Shown: positions 51,730 through 61,163, counted from the first letter of the stretch. The stretch: 64,000 nucleotides of DNA from Phascolarctobacterium sp. (GCA_030540395.1 JAUNWI010000001.1:62001-126000), one strand, 5' to 3'. The notes: generated by a model from the letters alone, not told the origin. Numbers and translations: made by a program.

Positions 51730-53052
51730 ATGAATAATAATATGAGTTTAGCTAAGGTCCTGCCCATCGGCTTAATGCTGTTTTCCTTCTTCTTTGGCGC
51801 AGGCAATTTGATTTTCCCCCCTGCTTTAGGCCAAATGGCCGGCGAAAACCTGCCAGCCGCAATTTTTGGCTTTTGCATCAGCGGCGTAGGCCTGCCCTTA
51901 TTGGGCATTTTGGCCATGGCCATTTTAAACGGCGACGACCCCAATGAATTGGCCAGTCCCATGAGTCCTGCCTTTGGCAAGGCCATCACCATTTTGTGCG
52001 CCTTAACCATCGGCCCCTTCTTTGCTATTCCACGTACCTGCGCTGTATCCTATGATACGGGTATTCTGCTTTTGCTTCCCCCCGGCTGGGAAACAACGGG
52101 CTTAGCGCTGTATTCTGTCTTTTTCTTCGGCTTGACCTATTTCCTGTCAGTTAATCCGTCCAAAATTGTTGATAACATCGGTAAAATCATGTCCCCACTG
52201 CTTTTGATTTGCCTGGGCATTTTGATTTTCTGCGTTATTGCTAACCCCATGGGCGACCTGCAGCCTGCCAACAGCGTCTATAAAAACGCACCCTTCTTCA
52301 AGGGCTTCCAGGAGGGCTACAATACCATGGATTTGCTCTGCACCATGCTGTATGGCGCTGCCACCTTAAAGGCTATTGAGTCCCAGGGCATCAAGGAGCA
52401 AAGCCAGCTCACTAAGATGTGCATTTATGCCGGCATCATCGCCGCCATTTGCCTGGCTTTAATTTACGGCGCCTTGGCCTACGCCGGTGCCTCCAGCACC
52501 GCTGCCTTAGGCATCGGTTCCAACGGCGGCCAGCTGCTGAATATGATCAGCGTGCATTACATGGGCTTCCCGGGACAGGTGGTTTTGGCTTTAATTATCT
52601 TCTTTGCCTGCATCACCACCTCCATTGGTCTTACCACCTCCATCAGCAGCTATTTCCATGAGCTCAGCGGCAAGCGCGTGCTCTACCAACGCTTCTGCGT
52701 GTATATCTGCCTGTTCAGCCTAGTGGTTTCCAATTTTGGCCTGAATAATATTATCAAGTTCTCCATTCCTGTTATCTGCATGCTTTACCCCATCGTTATC
52801 GCCATCGTGATTTTGAATGTGGGCCAAAGCATTTTTAAGCGGGATAAGGCCATTTTCCGCATCTGCCTGACGCTGACCACTATCTTTGCGATTTTTGATG
52901 GTTTGCGGGCCGGTGGCTTCGATTTGCGTGCCTTGGACAGCTTTTTGACCCAGTACCTGCCCTTCTTTGATGTGGGCTTTGGCTGGCTGCTGCCCTGCTT
53001 TGGCGGCATTTTATTGGGCTTTGTTTACCGCATGGTATGCCCCAATAAATAA
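51730..53052 (+). CDS. brnQ: Branched-chain amino acid:cation symporter
   Basis: Inner-membrane carrier for Leu/Ile/Val, LIVCS family, 440 residues with about twelve helices. Signatures: FSFFFGAGNLIFPPALGQMAG at the N-terminus (FFGAGNLIFPP is diagnostic), FAIPRTCAVSYDTG, MDLLCTMLYGAATL, and IGLTTSISSYFHEL. The ATG at 51730 has GGGAG six bases upstream. Confidence 0.93.
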   Translation: MNNNMSLAKVLPIGLMLFSFFFGAGNLIFPPALGQMAGENLPAAIFGFCISGVGLPLLGILAMAILNGDDPNELASPMSPAFGKAITILCALTIGPFFAIPRTCAVSYDTGILLLLPPGWETTGLALYSVFFFGLTYFLSVNPSKIVDNIGKIMSPLLLICLGILIFCVIANPMGDLQPANSVYKNAPFFKGFQEGYNTMDLLCTMLYGAATLKAIESQGIKEQSQLTKMCIYAGIIAAICLALIYGALAYAGASSTAALGIGSNGGQLLNMISVHYMGFPGQVVLALIIFFACITTSIGLTTSISSYFHELSGKRVLYQRFCVYICLFSLVVSNFGLNNIIKFSIPVICMLYPIVIAIVILNVGQSIFKRDKAIFRICLTLTTIFAIFDGLRAGGFDLRALDSFLTQYLPFFDVGFGWLLPCFGGILLGFVYRMVCPNK

Positions 53053-53068
53053 TTTTAGAAAGCACAAA

Positions 53069-53111
53069 AGCCGTTAAGCGAGTTTTATAGCTCGCTTAAC
53101 GGCTCTTTTTT
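53069..53111. terminator. Bidirectional terminator between brnQ and the nitroreductase
   Basis: 14-bp stem AGCCGTTAAGCGAG / CTCGCTTAACGGCT with A and T runs on either side. Confidence 0.9.
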
Positions 53112-53120
53112 ATGCTCATT

Positions 53121-53930
53121 TTATTGAAACTCCACTTTAAGGTGTTGGCGCTCCGGCATTCGTTTGTATTTATATTTGGGATAACCAACCATCAGGGCAC
53201 CCACAAGCTTTTGCTTAGCAGGCACGCCTACCAAATCCAGCAGGGGCTTGTAGCCGGCAATGCCACAGCTTTGGATAAAGCCGGCAATGGTGGTACCAAG
53301 TCCCAGGGTGGGTGCGAAAAGCTCCGCATAGGCCCAGCTTTGCTCCGCATTGGAGACGCCGGTGATGTTCAGGCGACGGGCCAAAGCAAAAATCAGGCAG
53401 GGCGCATGGCGGGCAATAATGTCCTGGCCACGTTCACGATAAGCACGCAGCACGGTCATGAAATAGCGTTTGTTTTCCGTACCGGCAGCCACCTCGTCCT
53501 CCATCCAGTTAGCCACAGCATCGGCAATGGCTTTAATTTTTTCCGCATCACGAATGACTACGTAATACATGCCCTGGGAATTGCCTGCAGTGGGAGCGTA
53601 GCGCGCCACATCCAACAGGCGGGTAATTTCTTCTTCGGTGGGCGGCTGGGGCTTAAAGTTGCGCACGCTGCGACGCATACGCAAGAATTCATAGGCCACC
53701 TCAGGAGACAGCATGGGCATGGTCACAGGGCGCTGCTCTGCCAGGGGTGCATATTTGTTATCCAAGGCACCCACGGGGCAAATAGCCACGCATTGGCCAC
53801 AGCTCATACAACCGCGGTCAAAATTGCATTCGGGACCGTTTTCACCCAAGGTCAGAATGCAGGAGGGGCAGCACTCCACACAAATACCACAGCGCAGGCA
53901 TTTACTAGTATCTACGGTTAATAAATCCAT
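53121..53930 (-). CDS. Ferredoxin-domain nitroreductase
   Basis: 269 residues. N-terminal 2[4Fe-4S] ferredoxin domain (CLRCGICVECCPSC and CMSCGQCVAICP), then an FMN nitroreductase domain (RMRRSVRNFKPQP, ARYAPTAGNSQG, GLGTTIAGFIQSCGI, GYPKYKYKR). Likely takes electrons from a low-potential donor and reduces nitro or other organic acceptors in the cytoplasm. Last gene of a ylbF-murB-unknown-nitroreductase run. Confidence 0.9.
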   Translation of the reverse strand: MDLLTVDTSKCLRCGICVECCPSCILTLGENGPECNFDRGCMSCGQCVAICPVGALDNKYAPLAEQRPVTMPMLSPEVAYEFLRMRRSVRNFKPQPPTEEEITRLLDVARYAPTAGNSQGMYYVVIRDAEKIKAIADAVANWMEDEVAAGTENKRYFMTVLRAYRERGQDIIARHAPCLIFALARRLNITGVSNAEQSWAYAELFAPTLGLGTTIAGFIQSCGIAGYKPLLDLVGVPAKQKLVGALMVGYPKYKYKRMPERQHLKVEFQ

Positions 53931-53939
53931 GTGTGCACC

Positions 53940-54329
53940 TCAACCTTCAAACTGAATATACTCTAAGCCACTAAAATCGGCCTGGTATTGGCCATTTTTA
54001 AGGGGCTTACCCATGAGCTCCTTGTCGTCAGCAGCTACGCCCTCCATGTTGATGAGACCAATGGAGGCCACAGCGCAGAGACCACCCAGCTGATTAGCGG
54101 CCTGCAGAGCAGCCGCCTTGTCTGCCTCGGTAACCTTGCCCTTGTTGGGATACATATCAGCAGCAGCAACGATGACAGTCAGCATTTCACCGCTCAACGC
54201 GAAGACATGGGGAACAGCACATTTTTCCGGCTGCACATAGTCAACCACGAAGCCATGGCCCTCCAACCAGGGAATCAGAGCCTGCAGGCCCAGCATATGT
54301 ATTTCTTGGTCGTTTAATAATTCTTCCAC
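53940..54329 (-). CDS. Conserved hypothetical protein
   Basis: 129 residues. Family not recognised. A mixed alpha/beta composition with GLINMEGVAADDKELMGKPL near the C-terminus. Cysteines occur at two positions only. It starts 18 bases after the murB stop and ends nine bases before the nitroreductase, so belongs to the same transcript. Confidence 0.7.
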   Translation of the reverse strand: MEELLNDQEIHMLGLQALIPWLEGHGFVVDYVQPEKCAVPHVFALSGEMLTVIVAAADMYPNKGKVTEADKAAALQAANQLGGLCAVASIGLINMEGVAADDKELMGKPLKNGQYQADFSGLEYIQFEG

Positions 54330-54347
54330 AGTTCTTCTCCTTACGCC

Positions 54348-55250
54348 TTATTCTTCGCCTAAAACCAGCACCTCAGGCTCTAGGCGCACTCCGTGCGCCG
54401 CAAGCACCTTGCTTTGCACGTCGCTGATGAGCTGCAAAACATCCTGTGCTGTGGCTCCGCCCACATTCACCACAAAGCCCGCATGCTTCTTCGAAACCTG
54501 GGCGCCGCCCACGGTGTAGCCCTTGAGGCCCGTTTGTTCGATGAGAGTGCCTGCAAAATAGCCGGGCGGGCGCTTGAACATACTGCCGGCGCTGGGCAGC
54601 TCCAAAGGCTGCTTTGAGATGCGGCGCTGGCTAAAATCGGCCATCTTGGCCGCAATGGCCTCTGCCTCGCCGGGCTGTAAAGTACAGGTCACACTGGTGA
54701 CAATCAGGCCGCTGTTTTGCAGAGCTGTATGGCGATAGGCAAAATCCAGCTCGCTGGCCTTGAGCTCGCTGCTTTTGCCTTGGCCATCCATGACGCGAAC
54801 ACTGGTAACCACCTTGGCCATTTCGCCATCATAGGCACCGGCGTTCATATACACGGCACCACCAATGGTACCGGGAATGCCCACGGCGAACTCCATGCCG
54901 CTCAAGGACAGGCTGGCCGCTTTTTTAGAGGCCAGGGCCAGGGAAACACCACAGCCAAAGGTCAGGGTATTGCCCTCAGCAGCAACGCTGCTGAACAAAT
55001 TGCCCAGCTTGATGACGAGCCCCCGAATGCCCTTGTCGCGTACCAAAAGATTGGAGCCATTGCCAATCAGTGTCACGGGCACAGCATGCTCCGCGGCCCG
55101 CTGCAAAAGCGCTGCCAGCTCCGCCTCGTTGGCGGGCTGGGCCAGCGCGTCAGCCGGGCCGCCAATGCGAAAGGAGGTGTGCTTAGCCATAGGCTCTGCG
55201 AGCAGCAGCTCCTTAGCTGTGCAGCCTGCAAAAATCGCCTGCAAATCCAT
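54348..55250 (-). CDS. murB: UDP-N-acetylenolpyruvoylglucosamine reductase
   Basis: FAD enzyme of peptidoglycan precursor synthesis; makes UDP-MurNAc using NADPH. 300 residues, type II MurB. FAD-binding motifs: SFRIGGPADALAQP, TLIGNGSNLLVRD, GMEFAVGIPGTIGGAVYMNAG; catalytic Ser in LPSAGSMFKRP; C-terminal EPEVLVLG with the Glu. Starts on the TAATG of ylbF stop. Confidence 0.95.
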   Translation of the reverse strand: MDLQAIFAGCTAKELLLAEPMAKHTSFRIGGPADALAQPANEAELAALLQRAAEHAVPVTLIGNGSNLLVRDKGIRGLVIKLGNLFSSVAAEGNTLTFGCGVSLALASKKAASLSLSGMEFAVGIPGTIGGAVYMNAGAYDGEMAKVVTSVRVMDGQGKSSELKASELDFAYRHTALQNSGLIVTSVTCTLQPGEAEAIAAKMADFSQRRISKQPLELPSAGSMFKRPPGYFAGTLIEQTGLKGYTVGGAQVSKKHAGFVVNVGGATAQDVLQLISDVQSKVLAAHGVRLEPEVLVLGEE

Positions 55251-55591
55251 TATTTTTCACCCATTGCTTCCTTGACTACGTCTTGAATGGAGTTGGTTAC
55301 ATCGGCCAGCATCATCTGAAAACGCATAAAGGAGTTCAGATATTGCATAGCGTCCTGGTTCAGAGAGAGGATGCCATACAGCTTTTGGATTTTTTCGGTG
55401 GTTTCCTTGCTAGGCTCCTTACCCTGATATTTTTCGATTTCTGCTTGTTGGTTCAAGGCCAAGAATTCGTCCACCATTTTCTTTGCGTCCGCATCCTTGT
55501 TTAAGGTTGCAGTTGCTTCCTTCAATTTTTTGAATTCATGGCTTTCGCGCATAGCCTTTGCTAATTCGTTTGCGTTATCGTATACGTTCAT
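55250..55591 (-). CDS. YlbF/YmcA-family regulator
   Basis: 113 residues, all-helical (NELAKAMRESHEFKKLKEA, VDEFLALNQQAEIEKYQG). The YlbF family regulates competence, biofilm and RNA processing in Bacillus by acting with RNase Y; here its role is inferred only. One-base overlap with murB. Confidence 0.88.
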   Translation of the reverse strand: MNVYDNANELAKAMRESHEFKKLKEATATLNKDADAKKMVDEFLALNQQAEIEKYQGKEPSKETTEKIQKLYGILSLNQDAMQYLNSFMRFQMMLADVTNSIQDVVKEAMGEK

Positions 55592-55611
55592 AATATTACC
55601 TCACTTTCATT

Positions 55612-55822
55612 ATTTAAAATTCCTCCACCACTACGTGGTCCCCCTCCATTTTCCCCTAAAGGGATTAGCACGACCAACACGTTCTCGCTGCACTGCGCTT
55701 GCGACAACGTGGGTCTTAGCGTCAAAAGGGAGGCTCCTTGCTAATCTACTATAGCAGAGAGCTCCCTTTATAAAGGGAGCTGTCTTAAGCAATTTACGTT
55801 AGTAAATTGCGGACTGAGGAAT
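55612..55822. repeat. MITE-like palindromic element
   Basis: About 210 bp with inverted ends (AAATTCCTC at the left and GAGGAATTT at the right), plus inner palindromes CCACTACGTGG, AGCTCCCTTTATAAAGGGAGCT and GCAATTTACGTTAGTAAATTGC. No gene inside. Resembles non-autonomous insertion elements seen between genes in Negativicutes; it separates ylbF from the dipeptidase gene. Confidence 0.6.
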
Positions 55823-56878
55823 TTACATGTTTACATTTAAATGTGCCCAGTTTGTACTAGGCTGATAGTCAAAATGCCACCATTCCATCTCGATGCCCTT
55901 AAAGCCATGAAGCTCCATTGCTTCCTTGAGCAGAGCGCGTAAATAGCGCTGGCGGCTGGTGCCGCCAGCATAGCTAGCGAACTGCCGCAACGAAGGCTCA
56001 TCAAAGCCGGAAATCATTTCCACCTGCTCCCCCGTCGCCAAATCGTACAGGCTCACATCCACGGCGTTGCCGGTGTTGTGAGCGCTGCCCTTGGTCTCCG
56101 GGTCCTCCAGCATGCCCTTTTGGTTCTCAGGCAGAGCCAAATTGGCCAGCTTAGAAACGCTCCAGGGCCTGTAGGCATCCCAAAGCACCAAGCCAAAGCC
56201 GAAGGCCGCCAAATGACCCTGGACCTTGTCCAGGGCGGCGGCAGCCTCACGGCCTACAAATAGCTTTTCGCTGGAGTACAGGGGGGCACCGAAGCAATTG
56301 TCAGCGCCACCGTAGCGGGAATCAATTTTGATTCCCGTGATGGTGCTGGCATCCACCAGCTCCACCTGCTTGCCTGCGGCCAGAGCCGGGGGCATCACGG
56401 CCGCTGCGGCCTCTGCCCGCAGCTTGGCCCAATCCTCAGCGGAGCGGGCCGGAAAGCGAAACGCCTTGGCTCGCTCTCCCGTAGTGGTGCCCAAAAAATA
56501 GCGACTATATACGTGTCCGCCTACGCGACAGGAAATACCGTAGCCATCCGGGTCACGTTCAAAACGCACGCTGGACTCGGAGCTGGTCATGGGACCAGCT
56601 TCGTTGAGAGTGTAGGAATCAAAATGCTCCTTGGTCAGGGGATAAATATTGGCACCGTCAAAACTTTTGTCCGCTTGCGCAAAGCGATACAAAAGCTCCA
56701 AGCGGCCACCGTTTTCCCTAATGAGGACGTTCTCCCCATTACCATAATAAAAGCCCAAAATATGCTTTACATCCTTGGGCGCATCAGGGGGCACCGCTGC
56801 CAGCACCACATTTAGTCCTGCTTGGGCATACAAAAGCAGACCGGCTGCCAAGCCGGCCAGCAAATTCTTATAATGCAT
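55823..56878 (-). CDS. VanX/DdpX-family D-Ala-D-Ala dipeptidase with N-terminal extension
   Basis: Zinc peptidase of family M15D, 351 residues versus about 200 for VanX: a signal peptide, an extra N-terminal domain of about 150 residues (HILGFYYGNGENVLIRENGG) and then the dipeptidase: DNCFGAPLYSSEKLF, VLWDAYRPWSV, the zinc site SAHNTGNAVDVSL (H-x6-D) and EMEWWHFD (E-x-x-H). Presumably periplasmic. The extra domain resembles the N-terminal part of some secreted DdpX proteins. Last gene of a two-component operon. Confidence 0.88.
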   Translation of the reverse strand: MHYKNLLAGLAAGLLLYAQAGLNVVLAAVPPDAPKDVKHILGFYYGNGENVLIRENGGRLELLYRFAQADKSFDGANIYPLTKEHFDSYTLNEAGPMTSSESSVRFERDPDGYGISCRVGGHVYSRYFLGTTTGERAKAFRFPARSAEDWAKLRAEAAAAVMPPALAAGKQVELVDASTITGIKIDSRYGGADNCFGAPLYSSEKLFVGREAAAALDKVQGHLAAFGFGLVLWDAYRPWSVSKLANLALPENQKGMLEDPETKGSAHNTGNAVDVSLYDLATGEQVEMISGFDEPSLRQFASYAGGTSRQRYLRALLKEAMELHGFKGIEMEWWHFDYQPSTNWAHLNVNM

Positions 56879-57654
56879 TAGTGAATCAACTCCTTGCGCA
56901 CATCGGCCAAAGCATTAAGCCTTGCGCGCACCTTGGCAATATCTGCCAAATCAATGCTGCAGGAAATAACCTCTTCCTCGCTGCCAGCCTCAGCCACAAT
57001 TTTGCCGCTGGGAGCCACCACCATGGAATGACCAAAGAAGGGTGCGCCCTTAAAGGTACCGGCACAGTTTACCGCCACCACAAAGGTATGGTTTTCCGCA
57101 GCGCGGGCCTGAGCCAATAAGCACCAAATATCGCCTCTGGCCGTGGGCCATTCGGCAGGACAGAAGATGATTTGCGCCCCCTGCAGGGCCAAATGACGGA
57201 ACAGTTCGGGGAAGCGCAGGTCGTAGCAGATGGTGGAGCCACAGCACACACCAGCCAGCTCGTACGCCTTAAAATTATTTCCCGGCGCAAAGAAGCGCTC
57301 CTCGTTGAAAAGTCCGAATAAATGCACCTTGTCATACATGTTGACAATGACGCCATTTTTATCGATGGCCACCGAAGTATTATATACCTTACCCTCGCGG
57401 CGCAGGGGCACAGAACCAGCCACAATGGCACACTCGTGCTCCGCTGCAATTTTTTGCAGCTCTGCCAGCACCGGGGAGGCTACTGTTTCCGCCTCGGTAT
57501 CCAAATGCCCCAGGCTATAGCCCGTGGTCCATACCTCCGGCAATACCACCAAATCATGGTTGGGAGCGTTTTCCCGCACCAGCTGCAGTCCATGAGCCAC
57601 ATTGGCCTCTTTATTCTTTTCCAGAACAGCTAGCTGCAGCAGGGCAATTTTCAT
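56878..57654 (-). CDS. Nitrilase-superfamily carbon-nitrogen hydrolase
   Basis: 258 residues; the Glu-Lys-Cys triad is in VVLPEVWTTGY, MYDKVHLFGLF and GSTICYDLRFPELF. Most like the YafV / omega-amidase group (deaminates alpha-ketoglutaramate or similar amides) but not assured. TAATG overlap with the dipeptidase. Confidence 0.88.
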   Translation of the reverse strand: MKIALLQLAVLEKNKEANVAHGLQLVRENAPNHDLVVLPEVWTTGYSLGHLDTEAETVASPVLAELQKIAAEHECAIVAGSVPLRREGKVYNTSVAIDKNGVIVNMYDKVHLFGLFNEERFFAPGNNFKAYELAGVCCGSTICYDLRFPELFRHLALQGAQIIFCPAEWPTARGDIWCLLAQARAAENHTFVVAVNCAGTFKGAPFFGHSMVVAPSGKIVAEAGSEEEVISCSIDLADIAKVRARLNALADVRKELIH

Positions 57655-58169
57655 AATACGCGCTCCTTAGGCATCATGTTGTTCTTCACCAGACGACCGG
57701 CAAAGAATTTTTCCAGCTTGCGAGTGCAACGGGTGATAAAGTGCTCCTTGCCACCCAGGGATTGCACCCAAACTACCGGACGGCCGGAAATTTTGGCACC
57801 CAAAACGTCAGTCATCAGCTGATCGCCAATGAAGAGGATTTTGCCTTCACCCATAGCCTTGGTAATTTGCTTGTAAGCCATGGGCAAGGGCTTTGCTGCA
57901 CGCATAATGGCACCCAAATTGGTTTGACGGGTGATGGCCTTAATACGGTCGCCACCGTTGTTGCTAATCAAAGCCACATTGATGCCCAGCTGGTGCATTT
58001 GGCGAATCCAGGTCATGGCACGGGGTCCTACCATGTTCTTGTCGCGGGGCAGCAGAGTGTTGTCGATATCCACAACAATCTTCATGTAGCCATTACGCTT
58101 TAACCATTTCGGAGAAATGTCAAAAATACTTTTTACTCTGTAATCGGGACAAACATACTTTAATATCAT
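57651..58169 (-). CDS. YqeG-family HAD-IIIA phosphatase
   Basis: 172 residues. HAD motifs: KIVVDIDNTLLPRD (motif I), VALISNNGGDR (II), FIGDQLMTDVLGAK (IV). Substrate unknown; YqeG is usually near aroE/yqeH. ATGA overlap with both the kinase and the amidase. Confidence 0.88.
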   Translation of the reverse strand: MILKYVCPDYRVKSIFDISPKWLKRNGYMKIVVDIDNTLLPRDKNMVGPRAMTWIRQMHQLGINVALISNNGGDRIKAITRQTNLGAIMRAAKPLPMAYKQITKAMGEGKILFIGDQLMTDVLGAKISGRPVVWVQSLGGKEHFITRCTRKLEKFFAGRLVKNNMMPKERVL

Positions 58170-59713
58170 ACTACCTTATCCTTTGGAAATTTTATTTCAA
58201 ATGTGGTTCCTATGCCACATTTGCTGATTACCTCGGCGCTAGCGCCATGAACGCGAATAATCTCCTTGGCAATGGCAAGACCCAAGCCCGTGCCCGGAAC
58301 ACTGCGGCAATGGGATTTTTCCACCTTGTAGAAGCGCTCCCAAATAAAGGGAATGTCAACTTCGGGAATACCCTTGCCCTGGTCGGACACGCTGAGCAAA
58401 ACACTGCCGTCGGCGAGTTTTTTCGCGCCTATTGATACAGTACCATTTTCTGGCGAATATTTCAAGGCATTATCACCTAAAATCATAATTAATTGCACCA
58501 TTTGGTCGCCGTCACCTAAAATTTTAATGCTTTCGTCAGCGTGCACGTTAAAAATGACCTTGTGCTTTACTGCTTTTACGCTAAGCTTTTCGGCAACATT
58601 GCGAATGATGACCGCCAGTGGTAGCTCATCCATATTATTAATAGTCAGCGGGTCGCTGGATTCCAGCCTGCTGATATCCAAAAGCTCCCGCACCATGCGC
58701 TCTAGGCGCACGGTTTCTTCGTTAATCAAAGTGCGGTATCGCTGTAAAACCTCCGGGTCCGTTACCATGCCATCGCTGATGGCCTCGTTGTAGCCACGGA
58801 TAATCGTTATAGGAGTGCGCAGCTCGTGGGAAACATTGGCCACGAAGTCGCGGCGAATTTTTTCCGTGCGCTCCATTTTAGCGATATAGTCACTCAAATC
58901 ACTGCCCAACGAGTTCAAGGAGCCGGCCAGCTCCGCAATCTCGTCCTCGCCCTGTACCACCAGTCTCCTGCTGTAATCGCCTGAGGCCATGGCCATCGCA
59001 CTGTCCTTCATTTCCTGCACCGGCTTAATAATTTTGCGGGACAGAGTTTTTACTAAAAACAGGCTGAGCATCAGGGCAACGATGCCCACAGCGGTTATGT
59101 AAATGTAAACATTACGCAAAAACTTTTCAAAACCGCTGAGCGGTTCAATCATTAAAATGGCGCCTGTTTTCCCACTGGGAGTTTTATAAGGCACACCCAC
59201 CAAAATAACCTGCTCCTTATAATGCGGATGAAAAATCTGCGATTTGAAGGATTGGCCTGCGTATATATCATGGAGAATGATTCTGATGCGGTAGGAAATG
59301 CTGCTGTCCTTGATGTCCTTGTCCAGCTTCATGGCGTTGTTTTTTAGCTCACTTTCAGTGGGAACGCCATACTTCATATACTGCCTTAAGGAATCTGGCT
59401 GGTCAGCCTTTTCCGGACCATCGTAATAGGAGGCCGCAACGAGTTCATAATTATCATCGAAAAGCCAGATACGGGCACCGACCAAACGGTCCACAGCAAT
59501 AATATACCGATACAGCATATTCTTGTCTTCCATGCGGATAAAGGCCTCAATGGTTTCGCCCATCTCATGGCCCTTGTCGGTCAGCTCCTGCTCCTTGATT
59601 TCGAAGAAATAGTCAGCAATCAAATAGGAAATACCGGCGGTAATTCCCACCACCACGATGACTATAATAACCATGAAGCTATACATCAGGCGGGTACTAA
59701 GGGACTTTTTCAT
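58166..59713 (-). CDS. Membrane sensor histidine kinase (VicK/PhoR-like)
   Basis: 515 residues: TM1 near 9-31, extracytoplasmic sensor domain of about 170 residues, TM2 near 200-220, HAMP (VKTLSRKIIKPVQEMKDSAM), HisKA with H-box FVANVSHELRTPITIIRGY, HATPase_c with N-box LGDNALKYSPENG, G1 DQGKGIPEVD and G2 GTGLGLAIAKEII. All catalytic residues present. Follows its regulator by 6 bases. Confidence 0.92.
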   Translation of the reverse strand: MKKSLSTRLMYSFMVIIVIVVVGITAGISYLIADYFFEIKEQELTDKGHEMGETIEAFIRMEDKNMLYRYIIAVDRLVGARIWLFDDNYELVAASYYDGPEKADQPDSLRQYMKYGVPTESELKNNAMKLDKDIKDSSISYRIRIILHDIYAGQSFKSQIFHPHYKEQVILVGVPYKTPSGKTGAILMIEPLSGFEKFLRNVYIYITAVGIVALMLSLFLVKTLSRKIIKPVQEMKDSAMAMASGDYSRRLVVQGEDEIAELAGSLNSLGSDLSDYIAKMERTEKIRRDFVANVSHELRTPITIIRGYNEAISDGMVTDPEVLQRYRTLINEETVRLERMVRELLDISRLESSDPLTINNMDELPLAVIIRNVAEKLSVKAVKHKVIFNVHADESIKILGDGDQMVQLIMILGDNALKYSPENGTVSIGAKKLADGSVLLSVSDQGKGIPEVDIPFIWERFYKVEKSHCRSVPGTGLGLAIAKEIIRVHGASAEVISKCGIGTTFEIKFPKDKVV

Positions 59714-59719
59714 GCTAAA

Positions 59720-60418
59720 CTATTTATCCTTAACCTCGAACTTATAGCCCACACCCCAAATGGTGGTAATATCCCACTTAGCATCGGCGGGGATGTTCAG
59801 CTTTTGACGAATACGCTTGATATGGGTATCCACGGTGCGAGTGTCACCGTAATAGGAATAGCCCCAAATGGTTTCCAGCAGCTGGTTACGGCTAAAGGCC
59901 TTGCCCGGGTTAGAGGCCAAGCACCATAAGAGCTCCATTTCCTTAGTGGTGAAGGTCATTTTATTGCCAAAGGCAGTAACCTGGTACTGGTCCATATCAA
60001 TAATCAAACCATCATAGACGATGCGGGAAGCATCACCCTTCTTTTCCTGGGTACCGGCACGACGCAGCACCGCCTTTACCCTGGCCACTACCTCGCGGGA
60101 GTTAAAGGGCTTGGTGATGTAATCATCAGCACCAATCTCTAAGCCGGCAATGCGGTCATCGTCCTCGTCCTTGGCAGTTACCATAATAATGGGCAGGTCG
60201 GTCATTTTGCGCACCTGCTTGCACACCTCGATGCCATCTAATACAGGCATCATTATATCCAAAAGCAAAATATCTGGTTTTTCTGACTGCACCTTGAGAA
60301 TGGCAGCAGCGCCATCCTCGGCCTCGATTACCTCGAAGCCTTCCTTCTCAAAGTAAATACGCAAAATCTCACGAATCTGCGCTTCATCATCAGCAATCAA
60401 AATTTTTTGCTTTGTCAT
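59720..60418 (-). CDS. OmpR/PhoB-family response regulator
   Basis: 232 residues from ATG 60418 (AGGAG nine bases upstream). Receiver domain with ADDE acid pair, phospho-acceptor Asp in ILLLDIMMPVLDG, Thr and Lys in VTAKDEDDD and DYITKPF; C-terminal winged helix (TTKEMELLWCLASNPGKAFSR, TVDTHIKRIRQKL). First gene of a five-gene operon. Confidence 0.93.
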   Translation of the reverse strand: MTKQKILIADDEAQIREILRIYFEKEGFEVIEAEDGAAAILKVQSEKPDILLLDIMMPVLDGIEVCKQVRKMTDLPIIMVTAKDEDDDRIAGLEIGADDYITKPFNSREVVARVKAVLRRAGTQEKKGDASRIVYDGLIIDMDQYQVTAFGNKMTFTTKEMELLWCLASNPGKAFSRNQLLETIWGYSYYGDTRTVDTHIKRIRQKLNIPADAKWDITTIWGVGYKFEVKDK

Positions 60419-60487
60419 AGTTATCACTCCTGACATTACATGATGTTAAACTAATTATATCACAAAATGCCTTAAAGTTTAGCTACG

Positions 60488-60504
60488 TTCACAAAAGATT
60501 CACA
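60488..60504 (-). promoter_or_regulatory. Possible PhoB/OmpR-type direct repeat in the operon promoter
   Basis: Two TGTGAA hexamers on the minus strand, 11 bp start to start (60504-60499 and 60493-60488), the spacing used by OmpR/PhoB-family dimers, about 30-45 bp upstream of a TATAAT near 60462-60457. Suggests autoregulation. Confidence 0.4.
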
Positions 60505-60551
60505 CCAAATTGAGTCATTTTCACATTTTTTGGCTCTTGGGCTCGTTTTGG

Positions 60552-61163
60552 CTAATCATTTTCGTCACAAGTGTTAATTTTTACCTTGCCGTCGCGAATC
60601 AGCTGCAGCAAAAGCTCCACAATCTCTCCATCCAGTTGAGTGTTTTTGGCGTGCTCCAGCTCGCTCAAAATCTTTTCTCTGGTCAAATGAGGCCGATAAA
60701 CACGGGTGGAGTTCATGGCATCAAAGGTGTCGGCCACGGCAATAATGCGTGCCTCAAGGGGAATAGCCTTGCCGGACAGATGATGTCCATAGCCCCTGCC
60801 ATCAAAGCGTTCGTGGTGGCTTTTAGCCCCCACGGCAATCATGGGGAACTGGGAAATCTCTTCCAAAATGGCACTGCCGATATCGGTGTGCTCCTTCATT
60901 TTGGCATATTCCGCATCACTCAAGGGTCCCCGTTTGTTCAAAATCTCATCAGGAATAACCACCTTGCCAACATCGTGCAAAAGGGCCACCCGATACAGGT
61001 TATCCACTTTTTCCTTGCTCCAGCCCATGGCCTCCGCCAGTTGGCGGGAGTATTGGGCTACGCGGGCAGAATGACCGCGGGTGTAGTGGTCCTTTAAATC
61101 GATAGCCTTAGCAAAGGAGCCAATAACCTGGTCCAGGAACTCTTCGGTTTCCCTTTGCTTTTC
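60552..61163 (-). pseudogene. HD-GYP output domain cut off from its sensor by an in-frame TAA
   Basis: After the TAA at 61166-61164, the same frame goes on for 203 codons: EKQRETEEFLDQVIGSFAKA, DHYTRGHSARVAQYSRQLAEAMGW, HDVGKVVIPDEIL (HD motif), HHERFDGRGYG (GYP-type motif), IIAVADTFDAMNS. The domain is complete and would hydrolyse cyclic di-GMP. There is no ribosome site right after the stop; the first ATG (61028) would remove the RGHS helix. Probably one ancestral protein of 992 residues with the sensor. Read-through is the alternative. Confidence 0.8.
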
